Assembly: GCF_000430705.1 (NCBI RefSeq)
Contig: NZ_AUMN01000008.1
Coordinates: 62,001-126,000 of the forward strand
Source of the DNA: Arthrobacter castelli DSM 16402
GTDB taxonomy: Bacteria; Actinomycetota; Actinomycetes; Actinomycetales; Micrococcaceae
DNA: 64,000 nucleotides
Direction of reading: 5' to 3'
Of the stretch, positions 36,821 through 47,175 are shown one piece after another (position 1 is the stretch's first letter; every line of letters starts with the position of its first letter). Below the pieces are notes generated by a model. It had not been told where the DNA came from. It was given only the letters and a program-made list of their open reading frames with translations, and made no database searches. A program made the position numbers and the translations under genes.

Positions 36821-37062
36821 CAGTCAGTGCTCTCGAACATCGTGCGTTCCGACTCATGCAGAAACGGGCTCTCCGCGGACGGCTGCCCGACGCGCTCGAT
36901 CACTGAGTTCGCCAGCGCCGTGAGCTCCGCTTCGCCCTCAAGCTCCTCGACAAGATGGCGACCGGCGCGCCGGAAGAACTCGGAACGGTTCATGCCATGA
37001 CGGGCAGCGACTCGCTCGAAGTGTTCAAAGTCGCTGTCGGGAATCGATATCGCGGTCTTCAT
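36817..37062 (-). CDS. Ribbon-helix-helix antitoxin paired with MazF
   Basis: 81 residues beginning MKTAISIPDSDFEHFERVAARHG, then MNRSEFFRRAGRHLVEELE, a ribbon-helix-helix (MazE/CopG type) DNA-binding domain; the C-terminal 30 residues should wrap around the toxin. ATG 37062 follows TATACT by 6 nt (leaderless), and a longer ORF upstream lacks this feature. The pair overlaps by 4 nt. Autorepression of the promoter is expected. Confidence 0.88.
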   Translation of the reverse strand: MKTAISIPDSDFEHFERVAARHGMNRSEFFRRAGRHLVEELEGEAELTALANSVIERVGQPSAESPFLHESERTMFESTDW

Positions 37063-37068
37063 GGTCCA

Positions 37069-37074
37069 AGTATA
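37069..37074 (-). promoter_or_regulatory. TATACT -10 of toxin-antitoxin operon
   Basis: TATACT on the minus strand with 6 nt to the antitoxin ATG; this places transcription start at the A of ATG. Confidence 0.5.
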
Positions 37075-37115
37075 ACTGGTCATACCGTGCACCCTGCAGG
37101 AGAAGCGACTACGCT

Positions 37116-37634
37116 TCAGGTCTTGGCTGCTGGCAGACTGTGCAGTTCGACGTCCAGAGTGGCGCCCTCCACGGTGGCCGTCATGTAAGTGCAGTGCGGC
37201 TGGCGGCGCCGGTCGGTGGGGGAGCCGGGGTTCAGCAGCCGCATGCCGGCACTGGTGGTGGTGTCCCACGGAATGTGGCTGTGCCCGAACACGAGCACGT
37301 CACGTGGGAATTCGCCGCCGAACTGGCGGTCCATCTGTGCCTCACGACCCTGCTTGGCACCTGTTTCATGGACGACGGCGAAGCTCAGCTGTTCGATGAC
37401 AGCTTCAGCCACCAGCGGCAGCCGGGCTGCTATGTCGGGTCCGTCGTTATTTCCATAACAGGCCAGCAACCGAGCCGAACGCGCCTGCAGCTCATCGACC
37501 AGCTCCAGCTCGACCCAGTCCCCGGCATGGATGACGACGTCGGCGGTCTCCATCGCCTGCCACAGTTCGGTTGGCAGGGCCTTGGCCCGCTTGGGGAGGT
37601 GGGTGTCGGCCATGATCACCAGCCGTGTGGTCAA
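37116..37634 (-). CDS. YfcE/MJ0936-type metallophosphoesterase
   Basis: A 172-residue calcineurin-like phosphodiesterase. The metal-binding motifs are complete: DTHLP, GDW, GNND, FAVVHE (His) and GHSHIP. Members hydrolyse phosphodiesters; natural substrate unknown. It is coupled by an ATGA overlap to the penicillin-binding protein gene upstream, so it is likely co-transcribed. Confidence 0.88.
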   Translation of the reverse strand: MTTRLVIMADTHLPKRAKALPTELWQAMETADVVIHAGDWVELELVDELQARSARLLACYGNNDGPDIAARLPLVAEAVIEQLSFAVVHETGAKQGREAQMDRQFGGEFPRDVLVFGHSHIPWDTTTSAGMRLLNPGSPTDRRRQPHCTYMTATVEGATLDVELHSLPAAKT

Positions 37635-39643
37635 GATGCGGAATTCCGGATCTTGGCCGCGCCGGCCAGGAACTCCTGCATCAGCGGGCCGCCGGAGGTG
37701 GAACCGTATTCGCCTTCCTCCACGAACACAGCAACGGCGAGGTCGCCCTGCACGGCGACCATCCAGGCATGAGTGCGGGGCGGATTTTCGGTTCCGTACT
37801 CGGCCGTGCCGGTTTTGGCGATGACCGGTGGCCCGGGAATGTCCTGCAGCATGTAGGCGCCGCCCTCGGTGACGACGGCGCGCATCATATCCCGCAGCAT
37901 GCCAGCTTCCTTTCCGGTGACCGGCTTGGCCACGGAGCCGGCGGACGGTTCGGTACTGCCGCCGTCGTCGCCGTCGGAGCCATCGGAACCGTCGCTGCCG
38001 TTACTGCCGTTGCCGCCGCCGTCGTTCCCGGCGTTTCGCAGCAACTGTGGGGTCACCCGGTCGCCCTCGCCCACGGACGCGCCCATGGTGGCCAGCGACA
38101 GCGTCGACACCAGTACCTGTCCCTGCCCGATCATCGAGGCGGCATGGGCCGTCCCGTCTGCTTCGGTGGGCACGGAGCCGAAGAAGGCGGGATATCCCAG
38201 ATCGGTTTCGACGCCGATTCCCAGTGCCTCCGCAGCCGAGGCGAGCTTGGACTGCGGCAGGTTGCCGCTCTCGGAGATGAAGGCAGTGTTGCAGGAGTGC
38301 GCAACCGCCTGCTTGAGGGGGATCTTCCCGAGTGCGCTGTCCGGGTAGGTAGGCGCATTCTTGTAGGTGCGGCCGTTGACAGTCACCGTATCGGTACAGG
38401 AGACCGTCGACGACGGCGTCATCCCCTGCCGGATCAGCCCGAGCGAGGTGGCTATCTTGAATGTTGATCCCGGCGGGTATCGTCCCACCATGCCGGTGGC
38501 GTAACCGTCGCTGCCCGGGCCGTTTGCCGCGGCGAGAATGTGGCCGGTCGATGGTTGCATTGCCACGATGGCGCTCGCGGACTCCTCGGCTTTGAGGACA
38601 TCCTCGGCCAACAGTTGCAGCTCCTTGTCCAGCGTGGTTTTCAACGGCTTGCCCGGCTCCGGCTTCACCTCGAACACCACTTGGGGCTCGGCCGCGGCAG
38701 ACCCGCCGTCTTCGACCGGCTTCGGCTGGACCACGATACTGCGCCCGTCAGTCCCACTGAGGTGCTCGTTGTGGTACCGCTGCAGTCCCGTCAGCCCTGC
38801 CGTGTCGCCGGGTTGCAGTTCGCCGTCGGACTTCTCCACCATCTGCGCGGTCACGGACCCCACCGTGCCCACAATCGGGCGGGCGAAGTCGCGGGTGGGC
38901 GCGAGCGACATCTCATCCGGTATGCCGCGGGCTCCCTCAATGGCGTTGATCTCCTTGTCGCTGGTCTTCCTATCGGCATCGTCCCGGATGGTGATCGCCT
39001 CGACGAAGGCCTTGGATCCGGCGGACTTCACTCGGGACGTATACTCGTCCGCGTCCAGTTCCATCAGTTCGGCCAGCGCGGCCGCAGACTCCTCCAGCCC
39101 GGAAGTTTTTATGCGGGTTTTATCGATCCCGACCCGGATCACCGGCCGGTCAGTGACCAGCACCTCGTTTCCCGCGCCCCAGATTTCCGCTCGTTCGGCC
39201 GCTACCGGCTGCATGGTGAGCCGCTCGCCCGCATCCAGCATCGGAGCGACCACGGAGGGTGCCCAGCTGAAGCGCCATTGTTGCTGGTCTTCGGCCAGCG
39301 TCATGTCAGTGCTGGTGGTGTAGGTCCAGTTTTTGGATCCCTCGATGTCCCAGGTGTACTTGAGCTTGACCGTGGCGCTGCCGTCGTCGCCGGTCTGCAC
39401 ATTGGCGACCGTGACGTCCGGTTTGAGCGGATCCAGTCCCTGGGTGGTTTGCTGCAGCATCTTGTCCGCGTCCTTGCCGGTGACCCCGGTAAATGGGACC
39501 GACGAGACGTTCAACTGTGACAGCGCCGACGCGAATTCGCCCGCGGCCGCCTCGGGATCCGCTCCGTCGTTGCTGCAGCTGGTCAGAGATACCACCAGCG
39601 CTGCCGTGACCATTGTCGTGACGAGACTCTTGACTTTCCCCAC
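37631..39643 (-). CDS. Penicillin-binding lipoprotein with MecA-N-like domain
   Basis: A 670-residue class B transpeptidase for peptidoglycan cross-linking. The signal ends in a lipobox (VSLTSC, Cys 23), so it is lipid-anchored. Residues ~27-150 match an NTF2-like MecA_N domain; a PBP dimer domain follows. The transpeptidase has STFK (393-396), SCN (450-452) and KTGT (610-613). A Gly/Ser/Asp-rich insert (about 539-565, SDGSDGSDGDD) sits between the SxN and KTG motifs. Start is GTG. The MecA_N-like domain is also found in PBPs with low beta-lactam affinity, but resistance is only inferred. Coupled to the phosphoesterase downstream. Confidence 0.9.
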   Translation of the reverse strand: MGKVKSLVTTMVTAALVVSLTSCSNDGADPEAAAGEFASALSQLNVSSVPFTGVTGKDADKMLQQTTQGLDPLKPDVTVANVQTGDDGSATVKLKYTWDIEGSKNWTYTTSTDMTLAEDQQQWRFSWAPSVVAPMLDAGERLTMQPVAAERAEIWGAGNEVLVTDRPVIRVGIDKTRIKTSGLEESAAALAELMELDADEYTSRVKSAGSKAFVEAITIRDDADRKTSDKEINAIEGARGIPDEMSLAPTRDFARPIVGTVGSVTAQMVEKSDGELQPGDTAGLTGLQRYHNEHLSGTDGRSIVVQPKPVEDGGSAAAEPQVVFEVKPEPGKPLKTTLDKELQLLAEDVLKAEESASAIVAMQPSTGHILAAANGPGSDGYATGMVGRYPPGSTFKIATSLGLIRQGMTPSSTVSCTDTVTVNGRTYKNAPTYPDSALGKIPLKQAVAHSCNTAFISESGNLPQSKLASAAEALGIGVETDLGYPAFFGSVPTEADGTAHAASMIGQGQVLVSTLSLATMGASVGEGDRVTPQLLRNAGNDGGGNGSNGSDGSDGSDGDDGGSTEPSAGSVAKPVTGKEAGMLRDMMRAVVTEGGAYMLQDIPGPPVIAKTGTAEYGTENPPRTHAWMVAVQGDLAVAVFVEEGEYGSTSGGPLMQEFLAGAAKIRNSAS

Positions 39644-39769
39644 GATGCGCAGTTCCTCCCGGTTGTACGCCTTTACGTGTTTGAGCCTACGGCATGGCCG
39701 CCAAGCGATCTAAACGCTCAACAGCCGCTGGGCAGACGCCGGGAACCCGGCTTGGATCCGCTGCCCGAC

Positions 39770-40228
39770 TCACCCTCCCGCTGCTGCCTTGACCACCAGC
39801 GTCCCGGTCATATTCGGATGGTAGACGCAGAAGAAGGGGTATTCGCCCGGTTCCTCAGGTGCGGTGAACGTGATTGTTTCGCCGCCCTGGAGTATCGCGT
39901 CAAAGGCCCCTTCTTCCTTTGACGTGACAGTGTGCGGGGCGGTGTCCTTGTTCACCACGGTGATCGTCTCGCCCGGACTGACGGATGCCGGTATGTCGTA
40001 CTGGAAGTCCTCGATGGTGATGACGGCTTTATTGGCGGTTTCGGCCTCATCGTCAGTGCCGCCGGCGTCGCTGCCGCCGGCGGTCGGTCCTGAAGGTGGG
40101 GCTCCGTGCGATGACGTCTCCGCGCCGGGCTGGCCCTGTGGCTGCTGCCCGTCGTCGCCGGCGCAGCCCGTGATGCCCAATAACGCGAGGGCAAGCATCG
40201 CCGCAGTCGTGCCTTTGCCGGATTCCAT
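39770..40228 (-). CDS. Cupredoxin-domain lipoprotein
   Basis: 152 residues; lipobox ITGC near residue 22, then a Ser/Gly/Thr-rich linker of ~45 residues and a plastocyanin/azurin-like domain. Type 1 copper ligands are visible: His in TAPHTVT, and Cys, His and Met in FFCVYHPNMTG. It should be a surface electron carrier or copper-binding protein. CAGGAAGAGG provides the RBS for ATG 40228, preferred over an upstream in-frame start. A terminator was not identified. Confidence 0.88.
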   Translation of the reverse strand: MESGKGTTAAMLALALLGITGCAGDDGQQPQGQPGAETSSHGAPPSGPTAGGSDAGGTDDEAETANKAVITIEDFQYDIPASVSPGETITVVNKDTAPHTVTSKEEGAFDAILQGGETITFTAPEEPGEYPFFCVYHPNMTGTLVVKAAAGG

Positions 40229-40424
40229 GGACGCCTCTTCCTGTGTTTGACTGCTGACCGGTACTTGCCCCAAGGTGGCGCCCCGTATGTTCAAGTGTGC
40301 GCCCGCTACCACTGGTTCATAGAATCGCCACCAGTGTAGGAACCTGTTTCGCTTGTCATCAGGGCGGTCCTCTGACCTGCGACTTTATTCTCCCCGCCCC
40401 AGCACCGAGATTTCGGGTTTCGGT

Positions 40425-42415
40425 TCAGAAGGGTGCTGGTTCGTCCGGGTCGTCGGTTGGTTTCCGTGATAGTGTCCGTTTCGTCACGTCGCCGGCGCCG
40501 TCCTTCTTGGCATTGGGGACTTGCCACGGATCTTTCGGGGACGGTTTGACCCCGGTGTCGTGCTTTTGGCCCGCGGCTCCGCACTGGTTTGAGCCGTTTG
40601 CCGTCTTTGCCGGCTTCTTGCTCGGCCTCTTTCGCGGATTTGCCTGCTGTTTGGCTTTCTCGAGCAGGGTGGCGATGTCGGGGGCGGGTCGCATCTCCGG
40701 TAGTGGCCCGTCTGGGGTATTCGAATATTTCCTGCCTGCCGGTGAGGTCCAGTCCACTCTGCCGTCGCGGTGCTGGGTATCCCGCCAGAGTTTCGCGGTC
40801 TTGAGGGCATGGCCGGGTTTGCATAGTGGTTTCAGATTCGTCAGTTCGGTCTGCCCTCTCGGGTAGGGGACAGTGTGGTCGAGGTCGCAGTGACGGGCGG
40901 CTTTGTTGCACCCGTACCCTCGGCAGGTGCGGTCGCGCAGCCGGACCATTTTTGCAGGTCTTTCGGCACCGCATAACTGTCCCGCCCGTACGACAGTGGC
41001 GCCCCCGTCTCCGGATGAGTCAATAACCGTTTGAACGACGGGGCATTCGCCGACAACTGTCGGGCCGTGTCCTCATCGATGGGACCGTACCCTTCCAGAT
41101 CGGCCGGCTCATCCGATAACCCCATCAGGGTCAACACCGGCACCACCACCAGCACCTCAGCCTTAATCCCGGCATAATTCGGAATCCGACCCGAACCCGG
41201 CGGATCACCACCGGCAGGCGGATCAACGCCGCCGGGTGTTCCGGCACCACCGGGCCCGGCACCACCGGCCGAACCGGCTGCGGCAGGAGTATCTGCGGTG
41301 GCTCCGGCTACGGGAGGATCTCCAACGACTCCCACCACCCCGGCGCCTCCTGTGCTTCCGGCTATTCCGGGTGCGGCGGGTCCGGTCGGGACCCCCGGTG
41401 GCGGGTTTGTGCCGTAGAACCCATCGTTGGCACTGCCGGCCAGGGCCGCCGGGGGCAGTCCGGTGCCGGTGCCGGTATGGAGCAGGTCCGCAGCCACATC
41501 AGCCCGCAACTGCGACAAATCACGTGGCTCATCCCGGCACTGTAGCGAGCGGGCCAGGCCGGTCAGCCGGTTGAACGCCGCCACCGCCGCCTCGGCCGGC
41601 AGGTACATGCTCAGCCAGCACATCCCGTCCTCGACCGGCTCCACCACCACCGTCCGGTCGGAGGCTGCTTTTGCCTTGCGACGCTTGATCGTTTCCGGGT
41701 GGGAGCGTTCCCGCACCCGGCGTGCCTTCGCCGCGACCAGGTGCTTCGCCCGCCCCGGAGCGAAGCCCACCATCTCCGCCTCAAAGTCGGGGTACGCCTC
41801 ACGCGGGAGACTCCCGCACTGATCGGCGATCACTTCGGCCTGATCCGGATGCAACACCCCCTGCGCCAGAGCATCCAACGTGGCCGGCAGGCCGGTCGTG
41901 AGCAGGCGACTGTGTCCGATGAGTTTGTCCGTCGCCCGCTTCGACAAGTCCAGCACCGTGCCGATCTCCGACTCCGCGACCATCGATGCCAACTGGTCAG
42001 CATCCGGACCGGCCGGCGGCAACACATCTTCCTCATCAACCCGGTCCCCGGCCGTGGCACACACCCGCGAAACCGCTTTAGCTTTGAGGGCCTCGGCGGC
42101 CGAGACAAGCTTGGACGCCTCGTCCAGCAACGCCACCGCCTGCCGATAATCCAACGCTTCAGGATCCAGGCGGGTCAGCCCGTTGATAATGCCCCGGGCC
42201 AGCACCGGCTTGTCCTTAAACCCCGCACCACGAACCACATCACGTTCCAAAAACAACGTCACCAACAACGGTTCAAACACAGACTCACCACCAGCGCCAC
42301 CAGCACCAGCACCCGCGTCACCAGCGGCACCACCGCCAGCGGCACCAGCACCGGCGCCAGCACCCGGCCGGCCACCGCCGCCGTCGTCGTCGTCACCATC
42401 CACTCGAACCGTCAT
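40425..42415 (-). pseudogene. DUF222/HNH endonuclease (13E12-type), split by frameshift
   Basis: The N-terminal DUF222 part (from ATG 42415) runs into KDLQKWSGCA and then out of frame; the missing HNH part continues in another frame from 40949: MVRLRDRTCRGYGCN, then CDLDHTVPYPRGQTELTNLK and LCKPGHALKT. Joining them at the run of five A (minus strand, 40953-40949) restores the family sequence, so one A appears lost. The N-terminus and middle are Gly/Ala-rich, low complexity. Genes of this type (REP13E12 in mycobacteria) are repeated and often decayed. An unframeshifted product would lack the nuclease. Confidence 0.85.
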
Positions 42416-42427
42416 AAAACTAGTCAA

Positions 42428-42834
42428 TCATCGAGCACCGACAGTTTTAGAAGAATCAGGCCACCGTATAAAATCGGCACACTTGAGCCGTAGCGGCCAG
42501 GCGAGGTGCGGACGTTCCCCGGGATCTATAAGCAACACGTGCGGGGGCGCATAGTCACGCCCAGAGGTAACGGCCATGCCCACATTGCCGTGCCGCCCGG
42601 CCCCGCAGACAGCGGAACGCGCCTGTATTCCCAGTGAGTGTCCACGCGGACAGGGCCCATGCTTATACGGTTCCAGTAACGCCAGCAGCAGGGTCACTGC
42701 GGACATGGTTTGAGACGACTGGCAAGGCCTGAAATTAAACAGAGAACACTGACAGAACACCGACAGCTAACATGCGAACCCACAACAAATCGCGATCACC
42801 TGTAGAACGGCCCACTGTCAGCTGTATTTTCAAA
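42428..42834. other. Intergenic region before clpB, no supported gene
   Basis: About 400 bp between the DUF222 gene and the HAIR box. A 110-codon minus-strand ORF is present but has no RBS or recognisable family, and its composition is not gene-like. Nothing else could be supported. Confidence 0.6.
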
Positions 42835-42855
42835 GTTGAGTATAGTAGACTCAAG
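42835..42855. promoter_or_regulatory. HAIR operator upstream of clpB
   Basis: GTTGAGT (42835-42841), 7 nt, ACTCAAG (42849-42855): the second arm is a perfect HAIR arm and the first differs by one base. It lies 38 nt before the clpB start, so clpB belongs to the HspR regulon together with the dnaK operon. Confidence 0.9.
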
Positions 42856-42893
42856 TTAGCTTAGTCGACCAACATTTTCGGAAGGAGCCGATC

Positions 42894-45485
42894 TTGGACA
42901 CCAAATTCACCACCAAGAGCCAGGAGGCTCTTTCCGCCGCGGCGATGAATGCCTCGACGGCCGGCAACCCGCAAGTGGAGCCGCCGCATTTGCTCAAGGC
43001 GCTGATGGATCAGCGCGAAGGCGTCGCTGTCGCGCTGTTGAAGGCAGCCGGGCAGGAGCCTGACGCCGTCAGTGTCCAAGCCAGCTCGGCCATCAAGGCT
43101 TTGCCTGCATCGTCGGGCGCCTCGGTGGCCCAGGCTGACTATTCCCGCGCGATCCTGCAGGTGATTAACACCGCGAAGCAGGAGGCTGAACAATTCGGCG
43201 ACTCTTATATCTCCACTGAGCACCTGCTACTCGGGCTGGCGGCCGACCATGGCGCCGTCGGGCGGTTGCTGCGCGACGCCGGCGCCAGCCACGAGGCGCT
43301 GTCCGCTGCCCTGCCCGGAATCAGGGGCGACCGCCGGGTGGACACCCCTGACCCGGAGAACACTTTCCAGGCGCTGGAGAAGTATGGTGTCGACCTGACG
43401 GCGATCGCCCGGGCAGGCAAGCTGGATCCCGTGATTGGCCGGGACGCGGAAATCCGCCGGGTGGTCCAGGTGTTGTCCCGCCGCACCAAGAACAACCCGG
43501 TGCTGATCGGCGACCCCGGCGTCGGTAAGACGGCCGTCGTCGAAGGACTTGCGCTGCGCATCATTGCCGGTGACGTGCCCGATTCGCTGCGGGGCAAGAC
43601 GCTGATCAACCTGGACCTGTCGGCCATGGTGGCCGGGGCCAAGTACCGGGGCGAATTCGAAGAGCGGCTCAAGGCGGTGCTGGAAGAGATCAAGAGCGCC
43701 GAAGGCGAGGTGGTGACGTTCATCGATGAGCTGCACACCGTCGTCGGCGCCGGCGGCTCCGAGGGGGCGATGGGCGCCGGCAACATGCTCAAGCCCATGC
43801 TCGCCCGCGGTGAGCTGCGGCTGATCGGCGCCACCACCCTGGACGAGTACCGGGAAAACATCGAGAAGGACGCCGCCTTGGAACGGCGTTTCCAGCAGGT
43901 GCTCGTGGGGGAGCCTTCGGTGGACGACACAATCGGTATTCTGCGGGGCCTGAAGGAGCGCTACGAGGCCCACCACAAGGTGGCAATTGCGGACTCTGCA
44001 CTGGTGGCCGCGGCGTCGCTGTCCAATCGGTACATCACCGGCCGGCAACTGCCCGACAAGGCGATCGACCTGGTCGACGAGGCCGCTTCCCGGCTGCGCA
44101 TGGAGATCGATTCCGCGCCGCAGGAAATTGACGAACTGCAGCGTGCGGTGGATCGGTTGACCATGGAAGAACTGGCCCTGGCCGGGGAATCCGACCCGGC
44201 TTCCGTCGATCGGTTGGAATCGTTGCGGGCCGATATGGCCGACAAGAAGGAACAGCTCGCCGGGCTCAATGCCCGATGGGAGGAAGAGCGGGCGGGGCTG
44301 AACCGGGTCGGCGACTTGAAGGCGAAGCTTGACGATCTGCGTTCGCAGGCCGACAAGGCACAGCGCGACGGCGAACTGGAGCGGGCCTCGCGACTGCTCT
44401 ACGGCGAGATTCCCGCCGTCGAACGCGACCTCAACGCTGCCCAGGAGCAGGAGGAGGAAGACGCCGGACAGCACGTGGATCCGATGATCTCCGAGGACGT
44501 CACCGCAGACGATATTGCCGAGGTGATCTCCGCGTGGACGGGTATTCCGGCCGGACGTATGCTGCAGGGCGAAAGCGAGAAGCTGCTGCATATGGAGCAG
44601 TTCCTCGCTTCCCGGTTGATCGGCCAGACCAAGGCGGTCGCCTCGGTGTCCGATGCGGTGCGCCGCGCCCGGGCCGGGATTTCGGACCCGGACCGTCCCA
44701 CCGGCTCGTTCTTTTTCCTTGGTCCCACCGGCGTCGGCAAGACGGAGCTGGCCAAGGCGCTGGCGGACTTCCTGTTCGACGACGAGCGCGCCATGGTGCG
44801 TATCGACATGAGTGAGTATGCCGAGAAGCATGCGGTCGCCCGCCTTGTCGGCGCGCCTCCCGGCTACATTGGCTATGAGGAAGGCGGGCAGTTGACCGAA
44901 GCGGTGCGCCGCCGCCCGTACAGTGTGGTGCTGCTGGATGAGGTGGAGAAGGCACACCCGGAAGTCTTCGACATCCTGCTTCAGGTGCTCGACGACGGCA
45001 GGTTGACTGACGGGCAGGGCCGCACGGTCGACTTCCGCAATGTGATCCTGGTGCTTACCTCCAACATGGGCTCCCAGTTCCTGGTGGATCCGCAACTGGA
45101 AGACGAGCAGAAGCGCGAAGCGGTGATGAACGTCGTCAACGCGTCCCTCAAGCCGGAGTTCCTCAACCGGCTCGACGACGTCATCATGTTCGAGGCGTTG
45201 AGCCTGGATGAGCTATCGCAGATCGTCGACCTCGCCGTCCAGTCCCTGGCCGCACGGCTGTCTGAACGCCGTCTGAGCCTGGAAGTCACTGACGGTGCGC
45301 GCGAGTGGTTGGCATTGACGGGGTACGACCCTGCCTATGGCGCGCGCCCGCTGCGCCGGCTGGTGCAGCGCGAGATCGGCGACCAGCTCGCCCGCGGGAT
45401 CCTGGCCGGTGAGATCACCGACGGGACGACCGTGAAAGTCGACGTCACCGACGATGAGGCAACGCTGAGCGTCACCACCGCGTAG
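42894..45485 (+). CDS. clpB: Disaggregase ClpB (Hsp100)
   Basis: AAA+ chaperone of 863 residues that dissolves aggregates with DnaK. It starts with a TTG at 42894 (GGAAGGAG RBS). The N-domain is [23 protein letters not shown]1 Walker A GDPGVGKT (204-211), Walker B FIDELH; a coiled middle domain ([19 protein letters not shown]) follows; AAA2 Walker A GPTGVGKT (610-617), then [15 protein letters not shown] and [13 protein letters not shown]. Complete. Transcription should be controlled by HspR. Confidence 0.98.
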   Translation: MDTKFTTKSQEALSAAAMNASTAGNPQVEPPHLLKALMDQREGVAVALLKAAGQEPDAVSVQASSAIKALPASSGASVAQADYSRAILQVINTAKQEAEQFGDSYISTEHLLLGLAADHGAVGRLLRDAGASHEALSAALPGIRGDRRVDTPDPENTFQALEKYGVDLTAIARAGKLDPVIGRDAEIRRVVQVLSRRTKNNPVLIGDPGVGKTAVVEGLALRIIAGDVPDSLRGKTLINLDLSAMVAGAKYRGEFEERLKAVLEEIKSAEGEVVTFIDELHTVVGAGGSEGAMGAGNMLKPMLARGELRLIGATTLDEYRENIEKDAALERRFQQVLVGEPSVDDTIGILRGLKERYEAHHKVAIADSALVAAASLSNRYITGRQLPDKAIDLVDEAASRLRMEIDSAPQEIDELQRAVDRLTMEELALAGESDPASVDRLESLRADMADKKEQLAGLNARWEEERAGLNRVGDLKAKLDDLRSQADKAQRDGELERASRLLYGEIPAVERDLNAAQEQEEEDAGQHVDPMISEDVTADDIAEVISAWTGIPAGRMLQGESEKLLHMEQFLASRLIGQTKAVASVSDAVRRARAGISDPDRPTGSFFFLGPTGVGKTELAKALADFLFDDERAMVRIDMSEYAEKHAVARLVGAPPGYIGYEEGGQLTEAVRRRPYSVVLLDEVEKAHPEVFDILLQVLDDGRLTDGQGRTVDFRNVILVLTSNMGSQFLVDPQLEDEQKREAVMNVVNASLKPEFLNRLDDVIMFEALSLDELSQIVDLAVQSLAARLSERRLSLEVTDGAREWLALTGYDPAYGARPLRRLVQREIGDQLARGILAGEITDGTTVKVDVTDDEATLSVTTA

Positions 45486-45492
45486 CGGCGGG

Positions 45493-46170
45493 TCAGTCGA
45501 TCAGGGAGCCGGTGATTTCTCCGCTGGTGATCCGGATGAAGCAATCCACCCGGCGGTCGCCTTGCTGCCAGGACTCAGCTTGCGGGTAGGCGGTTTGCTG
45601 CCGCAGCCGGTCTCCGTAGTTGTTGGCCTCGGCGTTCATCCCGGTGCTGCGGCACAGCTCCTCCGCCTTCTGCGCGAGGGCTTCCTCGCCCGGGAAATCG
45701 GCATCGTCCTCGTAATGGAAAGTGTTGACCAGCTGGGCCTGATGCGGCGTCTCGCACGTCACGACAGTCGCCGGCTCGGTGGCGTCGGTAAAGTCCGTGA
45801 AGCATTGACCCTGTTCGAAGTCGAAGGGCGACACGTCCTCGGCGATCACTCCGTTGCCGTCGGGCTTCGAGTCGGCTTCGGTGGTTCCGTTGCCGGTGAG
45901 CATCGTGGCAATCAGGATGATCCCCACAATCAGCGCAGCCGCCACGCCTATGCCGAGGAACAGCGGGGCCTTGGACGCCTTCTTCCGGGATCGCCGTGGC
46001 TGTGGACGCTGCTGCGGGTCCGGTGGATCCGCAGTGTTGAACCACCCGGGTGCCAACTGGTGGTGGTCCGTGTCCTCGTTGTCCCTGGCGGAGTCGCCAG
46101 CGTCAGGGGACGGGTGGTCGGCCCGGCGGGCAGCGTCGTTCTCCGGCGGTTGCCCGTCGTGTTCGCTCAT
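45493..46170 (-). CDS. Septum-formation family membrane protein
   Basis: A 225-residue bitopic protein. The N-terminal 70 residues are polar, followed by one membrane helix (APLFLGIGVAAALIVGIILIATMLT) and an extracytoplasmic domain with three or four Cys (GQCFTDFT, VTCETPHQAQLVNTF, ELCRS, DCFIRI), which matches the septum-formation (PF13845) domain. The Cys pairs likely form disulfides. Its function in division is not proven. Overlaps the upstream gene by ATGA. Confidence 0.78.
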   Translation of the reverse strand: MSEHDGQPPENDAARRADHPSPDAGDSARDNEDTDHHQLAPGWFNTADPPDPQQRPQPRRSRKKASKAPLFLGIGVAAALIVGIILIATMLTGNGTTEADSKPDGNGVIAEDVSPFDFEQGQCFTDFTDATEPATVVTCETPHQAQLVNTFHYEDDADFPGEEALAQKAEELCRSTGMNAEANNYGDRLRQQTAYPQAESWQQGDRRVDCFIRITSGEITGSLID

Positions 46171-46562
46171 GGCTCCTGCTCGTCTGTGGTTTCGGTGTCC
46201 GTTGTTGGCCCGTCTGTGGCTTCCTGCGGTGCCTTTGGCGCTGACGTTTCGATCTTGTGCCCGACGTCGTCCTTGTCCGCAGGTTTTACCGACGGACCGC
46301 CCGCCAGCGTCCCCGCCTTCTCAGCCTGTCGCTCTACGGCCTCCGTCACCGCGGCCACCTCGGCCAGCGAAACTTCGGAGGCCACCTCGGGGCTGATGAC
46401 CGGCTCGGCCAACTCAGGGTCAGGCAACTGAATCCCGGCAGCTGTAATAGTGAGCGTATCGTCAACGCCACGTTCGTCCGTGGCGCGGCGGGGGATGCCC
46501 GGTACGTGCTCTGGCTCCTCCGCCGGTGCTGTGCCGTGCGGCTGCACTTCGGGCTCGTTCAT
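46167..46562 (-). CDS. Acidic hypothetical protein coupled to septum-formation gene
   Basis: Unrecognised, 131 residues, rich in Glu, Pro, Ala, Thr, with no membrane segment. A helical central part (ASEVSLAEVAAVTEAVERQAEKAG) is the only structured-looking region. ATG 46562 has an AGGAG RBS; ATGA overlap with the next gene shows translational coupling, so it may assist that protein. Confidence 0.6.
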   Translation of the reverse strand: MNEPEVQPHGTAPAEEPEHVPGIPRRATDERGVDDTLTITAAGIQLPDPELAEPVISPEVASEVSLAEVAAVTEAVERQAEKAGTLAGGPSVKPADKDDVGHKIETSAPKAPQEATDGPTTDTETTDEQEP

Positions 46563-46864
46563 GCCATCTCCTGGAGTCAACAGTGCCGGAAAAATCGACT
46601 CTGACAGCCGGTAATTCGTCCTGTTATGACTCTATCGAAGTTTGGATCGCCGGCGCAGGGAAGGTCATAAGCGCCACTGGCCGCGGGTGGTGCAGCGCGC
46701 AGGCTGAGGCGTGGAACCGCGCTATACCGGTAGGGCCGTGCGGAGACGCGTATTTTCGAGAAAACATGTAACCTAGAAGTACGACAAATTGGACATTCTC
46801 CGCAGGGCGCGCTGGTTTGCCCCAGCGCCTCCCCACGGAATCGACGGACAGAGGGGGTCACGCC
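46563..46864. other. Divergent intergenic region before DUF3073 gene
   Basis: 302 bp between divergent genes. It holds a 7-bp hairpin, GCGCTGG/CCAGCGC (46809-46828), about 36 nt before the DUF3073 start, and no recognised operator or RNA. The hairpin may influence translation. Confidence 0.5.
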
Positions 46865-47107
46865 ATGGGGCGCGGCCGTCAAAAGGCTAAGGCTACAAAG
46901 CAGGCACGGGACATCAAGTACTACAGCCCGGCCACCGATTATTCGGCGCTGCAGCGCGAGCTGGCCAGCGCCAGGTCTGCCTCGAACGGCTATTCCGGTC
47001 AGTTCCCGGATGAGTCGGATGGCTATGAGGACAAATACGCGGATCAGTACGCGGATCAATTCGACGACGAGGATGATGATTCCGACGACGTGCGCCGTCT
47101 TGGATAG
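46865..47107 (+). CDS. DUF3073 protein
   Basis: A small actinobacterial protein, 80 residues. The start MGRGRQKAKATKQARDIKYYSP is the conserved DUF3073 signature; the tail is acidic (DEDDDSDD) with a repeated YADQ motif. Function unknown. AGAGGGGG is the RBS for ATG 46865. Confidence 0.9.
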   Translation: MGRGRQKAKATKQARDIKYYSPATDYSALQRELASARSASNGYSGQFPDESDGYEDKYADQYADQFDDEDDDSDDVRRLG

Positions 47108-47175
47108 TCGCCCGGCCGGCGGATAGGCGTTGTCGCTCGCATCAGTGACGTTGCTGAGGTAGTAATACCGAGGAA

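Noticed and set aside
36834-36850. LexA-like GAAC...GTTC pattern in antitoxin coding region
   Set aside because: The spacing is 7 rather than the 4 of actinobacterial SOS boxes and the site is inside a coding sequence.
40941-40960. Programmed -1 frameshift in the DUF222/HNH gene
   Set aside because: The junction CTG CAA AAA TGG lacks a proper X-XXY-YYZ slippery heptamer because the P-site CAA cannot re-pair, so an indel in the A run is more likely.
42428-42760. 110-codon minus-strand ORF before clpB
   Set aside because: No RBS, no domain, and unusual amino-acid composition for the region; treated as non-coding.
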